From Hydractinia symbiolongicarpus (lineage: Eukaryota > Cnidaria > Hydrozoa > Anthoathecata > Hydractiniidae): 64,000 bases of DNA. The stretch spans positions 12,586,001 to 12,650,000 of the forward strand of contig NC_079882.1 in NCBI RefSeq assembly GCF_029227915.1. Direction: 5' to 3'. The notes beneath the pieces are model-generated. The model was not told the DNA's origin, searched no databases, and was given only the letters and a program-made list of their open reading frames with translations. Shown here piece by piece: positions 22,816 to 35,644 of the stretch. The stretch's first letter is position 1; each line of letters starts with the position of its first letter. Position numbers and translations under genes: made by a program.

Positions 22816-25800
22816 TTAAATTACTTCCATTTCTTCATCCATTCCATTAAAGTCTATACCTTCAATTTCGCTTTTATCTAAATTTTGCGTGGTTGGATTT
22901 TCACGTTTTATTTCTTGTTTTATCTGCATGTACGTGCTAAAAAAAAAAGATGATATGTTCTTTAAAGACAATAGGCTTAATGCAAGTCAACCTCTTTTAA
23001 TTAACCCTCTAAATAGCGGACATGCAATTATCAGACAGACTTACTCCAAATTTCTCCATTTTCACCCTCTCATTAGCGGAAAGCAATAATACTATAATAA
23101 ATGTTGCGTGATACTGTTTTTCTAATCGGTCCCAGTCTGCTCTTTTGCGTTCTTCGCAGTCGTTTTATAAACAGTTCATAGATTATATGTAACAACATAT
23201 TTTGAAAGCCATGAATTCCACGTATTTTATTGCGTTATTCTGGCTGTCAACAAATACTTCCCGATTTTATTTTAAACATGTGTTTTTTTATAAAGTTCTA
23301 ACTTTTGTGGATTATATTTGTAAATTTTAGATCTTATCCACTCAATAGCTCTCCCATCCTTGTTTAACCTGTAAGTTACTGAGATTCCCAAACCGTACTC
23401 ACACCTTTAATTCTGAATAGCTTCACAATTTTACAGTGTCACTACAACGAATGAAATTATACACAATGTTCTCATAGTCACCTTCCTTTAGCACCATGCT
23501 TCAAGACACGCCTGCTTTCGAGAAAATATTCGTTAGGGTGATTTATACTGGTCGTGCCCTCCGGAAGCTAAATTTAATTGAAAAACTGTTCACAAATTAA
23601 CAACAAATCAAATTAACAAAACAACGTTACTACACATACACCGTTTGCATTATTTTTTGCAAATTTGGCAATTCACCATCCTCACAATAATTTTTCTAGT
23701 TTCGATTATTATTTTCGCGAAATTTTTTTTACATTGAATGATAATCTGAACAAAATGAAAAGTTTATTACCGGACATGGTGTATTCCTGCACATAAAAAT
23801 CTAAAAACTGTTAAGAAAGAGGAGTACCTTATGAGTAACTTCAAAATACCTTGCACATGCAACTTGAAAATGTTGCCTCTTAACCAAGTCTATAATCTAA
23901 AAAATAAAAACAGCCACGTTTAAGCTGACACTTCTATGGTAAATTTTTGAGTCTTTGATACGATCAAAATTAGAAGTAGAGGCAGAAACATCCGCAGGGT
24001 AATAAATAAAAGTAAAAACTTTAAAATGAAAAAAAATTCAATCTGGTCGATTCCTTTCTCAATGCTTTACACAGATTCATTATATAATTAGTTATTAGCA
24101 GCTCGTGGAAAAATCTTAGAAAGCCCATGGGAAATCGCACGTCGCATCAAAGTCGATAACATATATAAATTTGCTATTTCGTTTGGCGATCTGCAATATT
24201 TCATCTCTCTTTAATAATAGCCTTCGTCTATTTGTCTCTGCGCCAAATGGTACCGCAAGTAGCGAGACACACGAAATGCGGTATATAAAGGACGGGCGAA
24301 CCGTGAATTTATTCACGGGCCAACAACTAGTCTCTATAATAATAGCCGTCGTCTGTCTGTCTCTGCGCGGACCCCCCCGCTTAGTTAGAAAATCGTGCTA
24401 CGGAAACACGAATATCAAATGCGATATATTTTTATCCACTTTGTTGCCACGGGTAAATTTCAAAGGACGGGCGAACTCGTGGATTTTTCCACGGGCCAAC
24501 GACTACTCTCTATAAAAATAGCCGTCGTCTGTCTGTCTCTGCGCGGACCCCCCGCTGAGTTAGAAAATGATGTTACGGAAACACGAATATCAAAAGCGAT
24601 ATATTTCTATCCACTTTGTTGCCACGGGTAACTATAAAGGACGGGCGAACCCGTGGATTTTTCCACAGGGTAACGACTAGCCTCTATAATAATAGCCGTC
24701 GTCTGTCTGTCTCTGCTCAGACCCCCCGCTGAGTTAGAAAATGATGTTACGAAAACACGAATATCAAATGCGACATATTTTTATCCACTTTGTTGCGACG
24801 GGTAAATATAATGGACGGGCGAACCCGTGGATTTTTCCACGGGTTCAGTAAAACTTAATCAGCATATTTATAAAAACTGACGGAACTGAAACCAACATTT
24901 AAGATGCGTTTTTGGTACTTCATGTAGATACAAAAATGGTAGGTGAAACTGTCAGAAAACACGGCAGTATGACAAACCTCATTAATGGTGTTTTTAGGAA
25001 TTTTGTAGCTTTGTAATCGTTTCTGTAACACATCAGCATCACTGTGTTTGAAAGGACATCCATGATAATCACCATGTCCAGGCTGATTAGTTGTGATAAT
25101 TTTCATACAACTATACGGTGTATAGTCAGCTCGTTTGCCTTCTTTGCCGTAACTATGCCGTACGTTATACGAATACTGTTTCTCGAATTTGTCGACTTCC
25201 ATCTTTTTTGTGAATTCAGTGCGCCAAAACAAAAGCGCTTCCTCCAGTGACAATCCTGCAGCCTATCATGAAATCAGAAAGGTTTTGTAACAAGAAAAAA
25301 ACTAGAAGGAAATAATTAGTCGCGTTTTATAAAAAAGAAATATTACTAGAATATTAAGATAAAATTACACGATGCTCTGAATGTAACAAGAAGCTTTTCA
25401 TTCATAAGCTCTTTTTAAAGGTTTAGATTCTGTACATCATTGTCCTTTTTAGGATTTTTAAGAATATCGAGACCGGATTAAAAACTTTTTACAATAATAA
25501 AATTCCGACATTAACATATTACCTTCAAAAACAAACCATATTGTAACCTCCCAAAATGTTTTAAATGATGATCATTTCGTAGCCCTTCATTAAGATGACG
25601 CATACAAATTGGAAAGGAAACTTTTGCAGCCTGTCGTAAAAATAACTTTAATTATATTTCAGGTTTACCGTTAATTTTATTAATATTAATATGAACTTTT
25701 ATTAATATTAAATTTCGACCATTTATTTAAACAGAAAATTACCACATTTTATTAGTTACTGTGATAAGTACGGAATTTACCTCATCAACTTCGTTCAAAT

Positions 25801-28800
25801 TTAGTTTACCATCAACAGATGCTTTTTTAGACGTATAACTGTCACCAATATATGCTGAACTAATTAAAAGGAAGCAGTGAAATCACGTGACTACTATGTT
25901 GCTAAACATGCAAATGCACGGATTAAAAATGTAATGAAATTGGCTTATTGTTGGTAATATGGTGACGTTGTGTTTCATTTTACAAAAAAAAAAAAAATAA
26001 CAAAAAGTGAAAAACCAAACAATGTAAAATCTGAAAATACTTTTTTCTCGTTATTTACCCAATAAATCAAAAATACCTTAAATTCTTTAGCATGGGTAAT
26101 AAGCGTGTATCTTCTTCTAGATAGGGAAGCTTTCGAGCAGTGACCTGACAAGAAAAGTCAAATAACAAGAACGTCAAATTAATAATACGAAAGTATAACA
26201 AAGAACAAACTCACAAGATTTTATACTTACTGCAAGTGCTTGTGACAGGTGCGTTCTGTAAATACCTATAATAATAGAAACCAGTTCTTCGTGTGGCACG
26301 TATGCAAAACCCTAAAGAATAAAACACCTGCATCTGACATTCTACAGAGGAATAATTACAAAACAGACAATTTCATTATTTGTGCGAATATTTTTGTAGT
26401 CACTCTGCTAATTTTTTCGTGAAAAAGGAGAATTCCTCTAATTAAAAGTTGTTAGTAGGTGTACAAACTGGTCAAAAACATTTTACATATTCTACTTTTA
26501 CATTCCCATATTCTACTTTATTAGTTAAAGGAAGTTTATCCGAAGTAAAAGAAAACACGTTCCTTGTCTCTACTATATACTATCAAGATGTAAATGTTAA
26601 GCACTACCGTTAGGCTCTTACTAAGGAGGGGGTGGGGGTGGTCCATGTTTCTTGTTTTAAGTAAAAGGGTTAGGTTACCCCACCCATCTACAGTTGCAAT
26701 TATAAAATGTTGAGATTAACTTTCTATTTTATGTTATTTTAGGCCTAGATATACTTTACGTAATATTTTCGAGGCTGTAGCCAATTAAGATTTAAAACCA
26801 TGTTTATTCATCATTTTAACAAAAATATACAAAAAAGTGAATTACCTTTTCAATATAAACTTTTCTCATTCGCACTAAATCAAGAACATCTGTAAATGGA
26901 ACCTAAATAAAAACATAAATAAAGATTAATCAGCTGAAGAATTCCAAATTTGTAACATATTTATTCCATACAATTGTGTTGCTGTTGATATTTGATTGCA
27001 AATGACAGTAAAATAAGCATATGAGTAGAGGATTGAAACTCCACAATAACTTTATAAAATAATCTCTTTTAACAGTATTATGAGCAATTTTACAACTCTA
27101 ACCCATTGAAGCTGATTTCACTCAACTTTTAACACATTACTTCATACCAAAGACGCATATTTAAATTATTAATTTGCTGTCATGTTACATTAACACTTCT
27201 AAATACCAGCAAGCGTATGATGTTACCTTGTAATAAACATCATTGATAATGGTTTCATTTCCCACATAATTAAATTTTGAATCTCTTAACTTTTCAACTA
27301 ATTCGACAGACTTTTTATCAACCTATATGAAAAAATTAAAAGATAACAAAATGCACTTATAAACTAAAAACAAAAGAAGGCCTTACATACTAAATAAAAA
27401 TTAATAAACAGGGAGTTATAAACTTTTACATGCCAGCCTATAACAGCAAAAAGTTGCAAATGTAAGAAAAATTAAATTATCAATAACTTTATGGCAGAGT
27501 TCTGAAGACAAAACAATTCTGATAATTTTTTTTTGTGTGTGCAAAATGTTTAGACTGAATTTATCATTGATCATAATCTGGAAATATAAACCTGTGTATA
27601 AATATATTATGACAATTCCAAAAGATCTAATATTTTATTTAACCAACCTCATTAAACTCTAGAGCAGTATCTTTTAAAAACTGTTTTCTTTGAGCTAATT
27701 CCCCCTGCTGAAAGCGATATCTAAAAACAACAAAACATAACTTTTGATTTTCCTGCAAAAATTAATTCTAATTTTTTAATAGGATAATACAAATCATTCC
27801 GTAATTTGCAGCAGTAAGAAAGGTGATCAGCACTGCATTTGCAAAATATAATGGATAAAAGATATCAGTTTAAAAGAATTACAATTTGCTTCAATTTGCT
27901 TTGTTTAGTACCTGAAGAGCTCCATTTCCTGTGTAAGGAACCAACGTCGCAAATCTTCACTAGAAACAACAACAATATGTATACTAAACTTCAGTTATTT
28001 CTTTTATCCTTGACTATTGTTTCAATCTCTTGGTTGGTCATTTCAAAAGATGGAGCTCATTGCATAAATTGTGTAACTTAAAAACAATAACTTGGAAACA
28101 ATGTTTGCCATGTAAAGCAAACTGTTTCTACATTATGTAGCATCCTTTTAATTTACGTTGTTGAAGAGGAAGGCCTACCAGGTATAAAGGATAAAACAAA
28201 CACAGCCTGAACCTAAATTTTTGTATTCTTATACAAATTATATAGGTAAAACAAGTGTGATTTAGTTGTTCTACAGGCTACAAACATCCCACTTTTCATG
28301 GTAAAGATGATGTACTTTTCACCGCAATTTTGTTTTTTGATGTTAGGTAAAAATTCATTTAATATCTTTGCAGCAATCCCTTCAACAGCACAATTAGCTG
28401 ATTCTGTATTAAAAATAATTGACTTTTGTTTATCCAAACTGGAGTTTTAACTTCCTTTATCCTAAAATCATTTTTAATTTTTGCAAAAAAATAGATTGGT
28501 TGGATCTGAGAACAACTAATTAACTGCATTTGCCTATTAAACAATAATAATTTATCTGATTTACCTTCTCGCAAAAGCAAGTCTTAAGATAAAATGTGAC
28601 ACATGATCTTTTCTTTTATTAGAAGTAGTATGTTCTTTGCGGCTTAAATCGTTTCGGCGCCTGTCTAATGCTACTGTATTATTGCCAGAGTCCTGTATGA
28701 ACATAATAATCATAAAACTATAGGACAACAGAAGTTAAGAAACGCAAAAAAGAAGGTATATGCAAGTACTTACTTTAAACTCAGGTAAAAAATCTTTTAG

Positions 28801-31800
28801 AATATTTCTCATTTTAGATGTATGCTCATCACTATTCCTCTTGAAACGTATGCTGATATTTTCAACTTCTCGCAATACTAATAAAAAGTAAATTTGATGG
28901 CATCACAATAGTTTAAAAAGCAAGACATATTCTAGGGTTCTAGCCACTTAATTACGAGGTGTCAAGCCCTTAACTGGATCAGGAACGTACATTATAACTT
29001 TCTTGAACAGTGTTTCATTCTCTACACAATAAAGGAAACAGGTTACTAAAGCTATGATCTTTCTTTTGCATATGGACAGTTGAAATATAATTTCAATATC
29101 AATAAAACTATTGATATTGAAATTATATTTCAACTGCTGGCCTCATCAATCAAATAGATTTTTTCCATGGGCTATTCAATTCATTTTAAGCACTACTTTT
29201 TCTGTAAAAACACCTTAGGTCAGACTAAACAATTAGATGCTGTTGTGGCCACACAAATTTTGAAATAAATTCCAAAAATTTTCCAGGATTTTTTAAGAAA
29301 ACTTGGTCCAATTTTATTTACAAATTAATTAACCTCCATAAGTTTAAGCTTATAAACAATTTAAAATAACGTGTCATTCCTTTGTTTACATTGATACACC
29401 AGGTCTTTTTAACTGAGTTAGCTAACAGGTGTTTCCAAGTATATATAGGCTTTATTGTGGTTCACTTTCCAGATTCAGTAATTATCTTCGTAAAATACTC
29501 AAAAGGGAAGCATGCAGCTTAAGATAGGTAAATAATCATCATGGTAGGTAAACATTAAACATTAAAATGTGCAATATAGCAACAAAAATACAACTTCTTA
29601 TAAACTTTATTAAGACTTTAAATTTCCAGGTTGCAATTCGCAATTTGCAAAACAAAATACCGTCTTTACGATCATTCAATAAAAACAAAGTTAAACTTAT
29701 AAATCCCATTTTTTATCAATCATTTGTATCACATATTTCTATAATTGTTGCTGCAACAAAATAACTAGTTGCATGGGATGAATTGCAAGTGGCTTATAGC
29801 GCTACTGAAAAACAGTTGAAAAGAGGTTTTCCTCTAATACAGTCAGCAAATTTTTGGAAACTGACTCTATATTCTTATTTGAACCTTAAGGCAAAATTCC
29901 ATACCAGCCATTTTATCCTATGGTCTTTTTTTGCATGTATAGCAATCCCCTTCAAACTGCGTATTATGTCATGTTAAAAAATTCCATTAAAGATTATCTT
30001 GAATTGTAGCTAACTAACTTTATGTGTACAACTTACAAAAAGCTGAATGTCTTGCATGTCATATTTATTTATTATGCACACAATTAACATTATTAAATAA
30101 CAATATTAACAGGGAACAAATAGCACACACAGAGTGGTCATGAAGAATAATAGTGACCAATTAAATGTTGAGTTATGAAAATTTGAATATTGCGTTCAAA
30201 AATTAATGTTTTTTTGAGTTTCTTTTAGAATTTTGATGTTTAAATTCCACACAAGTAATCACACGAAGAAAGAAAGATACATGTAGTGATGACTTAACCA
30301 AGACTAGTATAGTACAGTTGAACCAGTATCATTGGTAATTCTTTGTGTTAAGTTAAAGTGGTGTTCCATAGTGTTGAGTTGAATCAATCACACTAATTTA
30401 GGGTAGCGTTATACACAGGAAAGAACTATTGCAAAGATAACCTATAGGTTAGTTTATATATATATTCCAAATTAACACAATCCACCTAAAAAAACATATA
30501 GCTAGCTATCCAATTATACCACAAGCAAGTCTCTCACAACATATTTGCTATACAATCCTGTAAGTTGTGTTACGAGTGAAAATCTAAAGATTTGATCTTG
30601 AAGCAAAATTGTTGCCTACTGTTTTACCTAGCTAGCTAGCCAGAGATTCAAGCTGCATTTTGATACCCACAACAAACTTAAGATGGATGGCTCAGTTTAA
30701 TGCCAGTAGCTACTTGTTTTATACAAAAATTACACAATAGAAAAGTGCAGCAGTTTAGGACTTTATTATGGTATATATAGTTTACGTAAAATCCAATGTA
30801 TTGATGTATGCAAATACATTTTACCCCATGTCAAAGTTGGTCCTGGCCCTCAATTGTCAAAAGTCCACATGTCAAAAGATGCAGAAGTGCATTTAGATGG
30901 GCCACCGTGTTGATGGTCTGCCTGATCTATAGACAGGCTGGTACAAGTTTATAGAATACAGGCATCTTTTTCTTTTGAAATTAAAATATTGTTTCAGTCT
31001 TGGTCATGAATATTTGCACGCACGTGTGGTGGTAAGTACGTCTACACTAATACAGGCATGCGATCAGTATCGCACGCCTAGCTTATCATTTTGGCGTGCA
31101 ATTATTACATTCAGGAGAGCGGCAGACTGGAGTTTTTGAAGCAATGTTTTTTCTTTTTATTTGCTTCTTTTTCGTTTGTTGACTTATTTATTTCAGCAAC
31201 AAGATGTTTACAAGCCCAGTCCTGGTGATATGAATTTTAGCATCTGAGTGATGCTTCACTTGCCTCAATTGTTGTAGATGTGTGATGAATTTCACGCGTC
31301 TTGTCTTAATTGAGGAGAGTGATAATTCAGTTTTCATAATTTGAGGTGCGTGATAACACGAGAAGAGTACGCACCCATGCAAGCTCAGTTCTGTTTGGCG
31401 TGTGTACGAAGTAGAACAAGGTGTGTGATAAAGAGCACGCCCGAATTTCACATGCCGTGTGCGGAGGCGTGCGCGTGCGATCGCACCCCATTTGTGACCA
31501 AGACTGTGTTTGCATTTACTCAAGATTTTGAATCTATACCAGTTAAAGGACACTGCTAGCAAAAAGCTTAATTTAACTTTCTTCATGTAAAGTCTCGGCA
31601 TTTTATTGCCTGTCATTTTTTTCGATTTTTTTTGCACATATAAGAATATCATCCAAACATAAACATTAAAAGTCAACTATAATCCCTGCTAAGAACAAGG
31701 TTGCACTATATTTGTGTCAGATATGCGCAAACACAAAAATTTAAAGTAAGTAGTTAGCTATCTAGATCGCTAGCTAATGATTTTCGTGAGGATTAGCTAG

Positions 31801-33764
31801 CTAACTAACTGCTGGCTTAAAGGCGCGTAATCACCCTGTAGGCAACATTTTTTGAGGTGCCTATTTTATTGTAAAAATTGAAAGATATACATGAGAAAAC
31901 ATTACCCTGAAAATTCCATTGAAAACTGACAACCAGAACATGTTCAAATGTTTCATAGAAATAACAAACTGACCCCAATTTCTCTTCACCTACAGAAACG
32001 CAATTGCATTTCATTGCAAGAATCATGCGATAATAAACGCACGGCAAAATTGATCACATGGTTGCTGGATTCATGCCATTACAGAAAAAATAATGAATGA
32101 GGGAGAGTATCTGTAGCTGCGTTTCGTAATTCTTTTATAAATGTATCAACAAAGTTTCGAATATGATAAATCAGATAAATCAATCTCAGTTTCTGTGTTA
32201 TTCTTAATTATTTAAATGTTTAACTTAAATGTTTAACTTACACTGACCACTTCTTGTTGTTGATTCTGAAGACAGCTTCGCCTCACTAGCTGTCTTACTT
32301 TTTGATTATTATCCTTTGTTCAAACAGTTAGTCGTTTGCTTATAGAGACAGTATCAAATCTAGACAATTAGAATACCTAAATTTTAAGAATTTTCCCTTT
32401 CATGCTCTAAATTTAATTATCTCTCGTAGTGCTTCAACTATCTTTACCTATCACAACGAGCATTCTCCACCGTTGGGTTTTTTGGCTTATAATATGCAAT
32501 AATCCCGGCCACGAGGAAATGCTGTGATTTCTTCTTTCTGTTTTGTTTTGTCTGGTCTCCAAAAACAATGGCGAATAGAATAGAAGACAATTAAATATAA
32601 GTGGAGAAAGTGATACGGATGTTTTAACGCTTGGCCGCTTTTTTAAACAGAATCAAAATTTCTTTTCACTTTTTGATGCCATTTTTTACAAAGAAAAACA
32701 AGCCAAAAAGAACAACGTTAACAGAGCCAACCATAATGGCGATTTTATCGAACACCATCTCAGTGGTCTTTTAAAGATAAGGCAGTTTGTTTTCTAACGG
32801 TTTCACACAAACATTTTGCGATGACCTGCTTATTATACGAGAATAAGATATCAAAAAGACCCTTAAATATGGTGGCTGGAAAACAACAACAATAAATTCA
32901 AGATATTGAAGCACCATTATTTCCATTTCTACTAGGTTTTATATCCTTAAATTTTCAGTAAAGTCATAACTCCGTCTGAACTTTGAAATAAATATAAAAA
33001 TGTATATGTTAATTTTTTTCGATAAGGGTGATTACGCGCCTTCAAAGGTTAACTCCTGTGAAAAATCAAGTTGAGCACATATGAAAGATCTTTGAAAGTT
33101 CTCTAGAAATATTTTTATTTTTTTGAAAAATCTTAATCCGTTCTCGAGATACTGTTTTAAAATTTGCGCTAATTATGCGAAATTATGACGTTGGGGGTTA
33201 GCATTGAGCATAATTATGGTAACTAAATATTAAAATTTATGTAAAATGTTCAAAAAGTGTCAAAGAGCAGATAGAAATTTTTTTAACTCTATATGGCTTG
33301 TCAAAAATGTTAAATTAACACCCTGGCAGAGCATTACTCATGACATCATGCATAATTAGTGAATTTTCTTACTCTAAATTCTGAAGAACCAATCAAAAAA
33401 GTATTCAAATTCATAGACAATCTTTCAAGCTCTTTCATATGTAATTAACTTTATTTTTCGGTAGAGTTAACCTTTAAGAAGTAGTGTTTGAGACTTTTAT
33501 TTCACAATTTCAATATGGGAATGATCAGTAAGAAGTCAAGATTTGGAGATACTATCAGTCTGGGTGCTTTATATCTAACTAGTTCGCTTTATACGTACAT
33601 TTTAACCTCTCTACAGCAAACTTCTCAAACTCTTCTAGAGATATTTCGGCAACAGGAGGATCCTTGTAGAACATGAAATCATATTCCAATTTCCCTGATT
33701 CGTTTCCAACGGAGCCATTCGTATATTCACCTACACTTGCTTTCTTCTTTCCACGAAAATTCAT
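22816..33764 (-). CDS. PRIM2: DNA primase large subunit
   Basis: Fifteen exons on the minus strand join in phase to 522 residues (human about 509): 33764-33599, 28877-28774, 28692-28565, 27959-27912, 27720-27648, 27322-27227, 26902-26846, 26311-26231, 26144-26077, 25859-25781, 25630-25523, 25262-24978, 23896-23828, 23567-23482, 22936-22816. PRIM2 pairs with PRIM1 and polymerase alpha to make RNA primers. N-terminal landmarks are [20 protein letters not shown] and [20 protein letters not shown]. The C-terminal Fe-S domain has [32 protein letters not shown] and a conserved [15 protein letters not shown]. Cluster cysteines are C309, C388, C405 and C445; the last three keep the human spacing of 17 and 40. 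The tail is acidic. Donors after exons 5 (GTTGGT) and 12 (GTTTGT) are weak. Intron 1 is 4.7 kb and rich in repeats. Confidence 0.96.
24216..24845. repeat. ~125-184-bp tandem array in PRIM2 intron 12
   Basis: Four copies marked by GCCGTCGTCTGTCTGTCTCT (first diverged) starting at 24220, 24345, 24521 and 24705. Each unit also carries a CACGAATATCAAA block, a TATCCACTTTGTTG block and a palindromic CCCGTGGATTTTTCCACGGG-type block. Much more GC-rich than its surroundings. Open frames here are repeat translations. Confidence 0.85.
29077..29136. repeat. 28-bp perfect hairpin in PRIM2 intron 1
   Basis: Arms 29077-29104 and 29109-29136 are exact complements, separated by AAAC. The left arm begins CAGTTGAAATATAATTTC. 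No further repeat structure flanks it. Confidence 0.85.
29620..29990. repeat. dispersed repeat, relative of 4060-4280
   Basis: Block order matches 4060-4280, including the GTTGAAAAGAGGTTTTCCTC and CAGTCAGCAAA segments. Lies in PRIM2 intron 1. No coding potential. Confidence 0.5.
31000..31560. other. GC-richer segment in PRIM2 intron 1
   Basis: Less AT-rich than its surroundings, with several GTGTGATAA-like units (GATGTGTGATGA, GAGAGTGATAA, GGTGCGTGATAA, GGTGTGTGATAA) about 35-100 bases apart. Frames are open in both directions (31188-31676 minus, 162 codons) but no domain, initiation context or splice partner supports a gene. Confidence 0.35.
31820..33042. mobile_element. 1.2-kb DNA element with 18-bp terminal inverted repeats
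   Basis: AAGGCGCGTAATCACCCT at 31820-31837 is perfectly inverted at 33025-33042. The left end is preceded by TT, making TTAA at the boundary; the right end reads TCAA, one substitution from TTAA. TTAA duplications are typical of piggyBac and Kolobok elements. No transposase frame is visible inside, so it is non-autonomous or decayed. Confidence 0.75.
33042..33480. mobile_element. ~435-bp MITE with ~60-bp imperfect inverted ends
   Basis: Left end AAAGGTTAACTC (33045-33056) is inverted at 33464-33475; similarity extends about 60 bases inward, with gaps, through an ACATATGAAAGA block. The right boundary is TTAA and the left boundary is the TCAA shared with the neighbouring 1.2-kb element. It lies 120 bases from PRIM2 exon 1. 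Confidence 0.75.
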
Positions 33765-33779
33765 GTTATTTTTTTACCT

Positions 33780-35260
33780 GGAGGCGAGAATAAAAAAGTT
33801 TTTGCATTACACACTGCCTTCTTTTCCTTCTCTTTCTGAATTAAGCTAGGCTTTCCCGCGTAAATAATAAAGTTGTTTATCAATACATGTCTACACTTCC
33901 CTAGAAAAAAGCATACAGTGTATAATAATATTTTAGTCCGTTAGTACGCACACGGCGGAGGCACAGTCAGTCGGACCTGATGCCAGGGTTGAGGTTTGAG
34001 CTTCTAGCAGTGCCCATGCTTCCCACAATTGTATAAGCCGTAGAAAGAGTCATTATTCTGATAGCATAAAATTCGTTTGCGACGTTATTCTCCCTACTAC
34101 GGAAAATTTTACACCAACTATTGAAAAGTAAAAACTAATAAAATTATAAAATTATAAAAACATTCAGAATATATCATACCTACCATATGACTATGTTCCC
34201 ACTCTGACAAATAGAACACTGACAATATATTCTCGTGTTTCACTCCAATATCTCAAACTCGTTCAAAGAGGACGATTTTTTATAGACATTGACAAAGTGA
34301 TTCTATGCCTGTGTCGCTCTGACTTGGATAAAGCTTAGTCCATAACTATTGTAGACCCTAGAGATTCTAACACTGACTCCCTCTCCTGAGCTCATAATGG
34401 ACACTTTATCAAATGTAGACCACGTTAAGCTAGGTCCAATGTGGTTTAAAATTTTGTACGCTTCTTTAACTAATTACTGCTATTCCTTCTCATGCCGATG
34501 ATAAAAAACTGAAACAGTGCGACAATGTCTGGACTGCAGTCAATGGTCGAGGAATGCGTAAAGTTTAATTTATCGAAGACCGAGTTTGTCGTTCCTGGAA
34601 ATACAGGCTTCAACCACATTATGATAAAAATTGGAAACGATATTATTAATAAAAAAAACAACGCGTATCATCCACTTGTCAAAAAACGCTGGGATCAAGG
34701 TTGCAAGAACATTTTAGTACACTTGTTGATGATATGCAAACACCCTTATAATTGCATCACACAAACGAGTTTTAGGCAGCCACAAATAGTCTGGGATGCA
34801 TTTCTGTCATCCCAGCGCTATTAACTAACTGTATCAGCTGTTACTTATAGCCAAGTTAAAATACGGCGGACGAGGACTGTGTGAATTAAAAGTTATTCTT
34901 TGAGTCTTCGAAACATCATGTTCTAGACATGTCCAAAATGCTGTTCATCCAAATTTTATAAAAATGAAGCACTTGGTATTGCCTACGTTGGTGATATGCT
35001 AAGCAAGAAAAACTGAACACTTTTGACTAGACTTTTCAGAAGCAAGGTCACAAGTGAAATAATACTTTATCGATATGTCATACAAAAGAATCCCTCAGTG
35101 ATGTCATTTAATGATTAGATGTCTTTAGTGTTTTTCGGTTTTTAATCACAACCAGTGCTAGTTGAAAAACCTAAAAATATGGCTAGCAAAGTTGAACTGT
35201 TCAACTTTTGAAGGTCCAAATGGAGAGAACAATTTTGCAGATCAATTTCAAAAATGAAAT
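33780..35260. other. intergenic with a possible reverse-transcriptase scrap
   Basis: Around 34490-34600 the plus strand reads ADDKKLKQCDNVWTAVNG in one frame and VKFNLSKTEFVVPG in another, resembling the segment after the catalytic aspartates in non-LTR reverse transcriptases, with a frame break between them. Too short and broken to classify. Nothing else is recognised. Confidence 0.3.
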
Positions 35261-35265
35261 ATTGA

Positions 35266-35325
35266 ACTAAAATTGGTCTACAATTGTTGCGTATATATAC
35301 GCAACAATTGTAGACCAATTTTAGT
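35266..35325. repeat. 60-bp perfect palindrome
   Basis: Left arm 35266-35295 starts ACTAAAATTGGTCTACAATT; the right arm 35296-35325 is its exact complement with no spacer. The centre is GTATATATAC. Confidence 0.9.
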
Positions 35326-35560
35326 AGTAATGAGATGACGTAAAAACACAAATCATTATTCAAATATTAATCTAACAAAATCAAACTCGTTTTAACTATA
35401 AATGGCAACGCTGGAAGACTTCTTCAAAAAATTCTGATAAAATTGACACATGATACTTACCAACCAGCAGGACACAATTTAAATTACTTGGAAGAATAAC
35501 ATTGTTTTTTAAATAATATTTTACATCTCTCCCTGTTATTGGTGTACCTTGTATATTGTT

Positions 35561-35644
35561 CAACCTCGTCCCCAGGGCTTGTTACGCTTTTTATAACAGG
35601 CCGTCCAAATATAAAAAGCCTAACAAGCCCTGGGGACGAGGTTG
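35561..35644. mobile_element. 84-bp MITE with 24-bp inverted ends and 10-bp target duplication
   Basis: Ends begin CAACCTCGTCCCCAGGGC (35561) and are perfectly inverted over 24 bases at 35621-35644. The 10-mer GTATATTGTT directly flanks both sides (35551-35560 and 35645-35654). A 9-10-bp target duplication is typical of Mutator-like elements. A diverged relative (CAACCTCGACCCCAGGG) occurs at about 48136. Confidence 0.9.

Noticed and set aside
23770-23805. Small candidate PRIM2 exon (FMCRNTPC)
   Set aside because: The exon at 23567-23482 continues PRIM2 in phase with the conserved [11 protein letters not shown] block, so this is not needed.
24171-24631. Frames of 114 and 78 codons on the plus strand
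   Set aside because: Translations of the tandem array in PRIM2 intron 12.
28213-28580. Two overlapping minus-strand frames in PRIM2 intron 3
   Set aside because: No recognisable domain; the PRIM2 exon joins skip them in phase.
31188-31676. 162-codon minus-strand frame
   Set aside because: Frames are open in both directions in a GC-richer patch; no motif, no splice partner.
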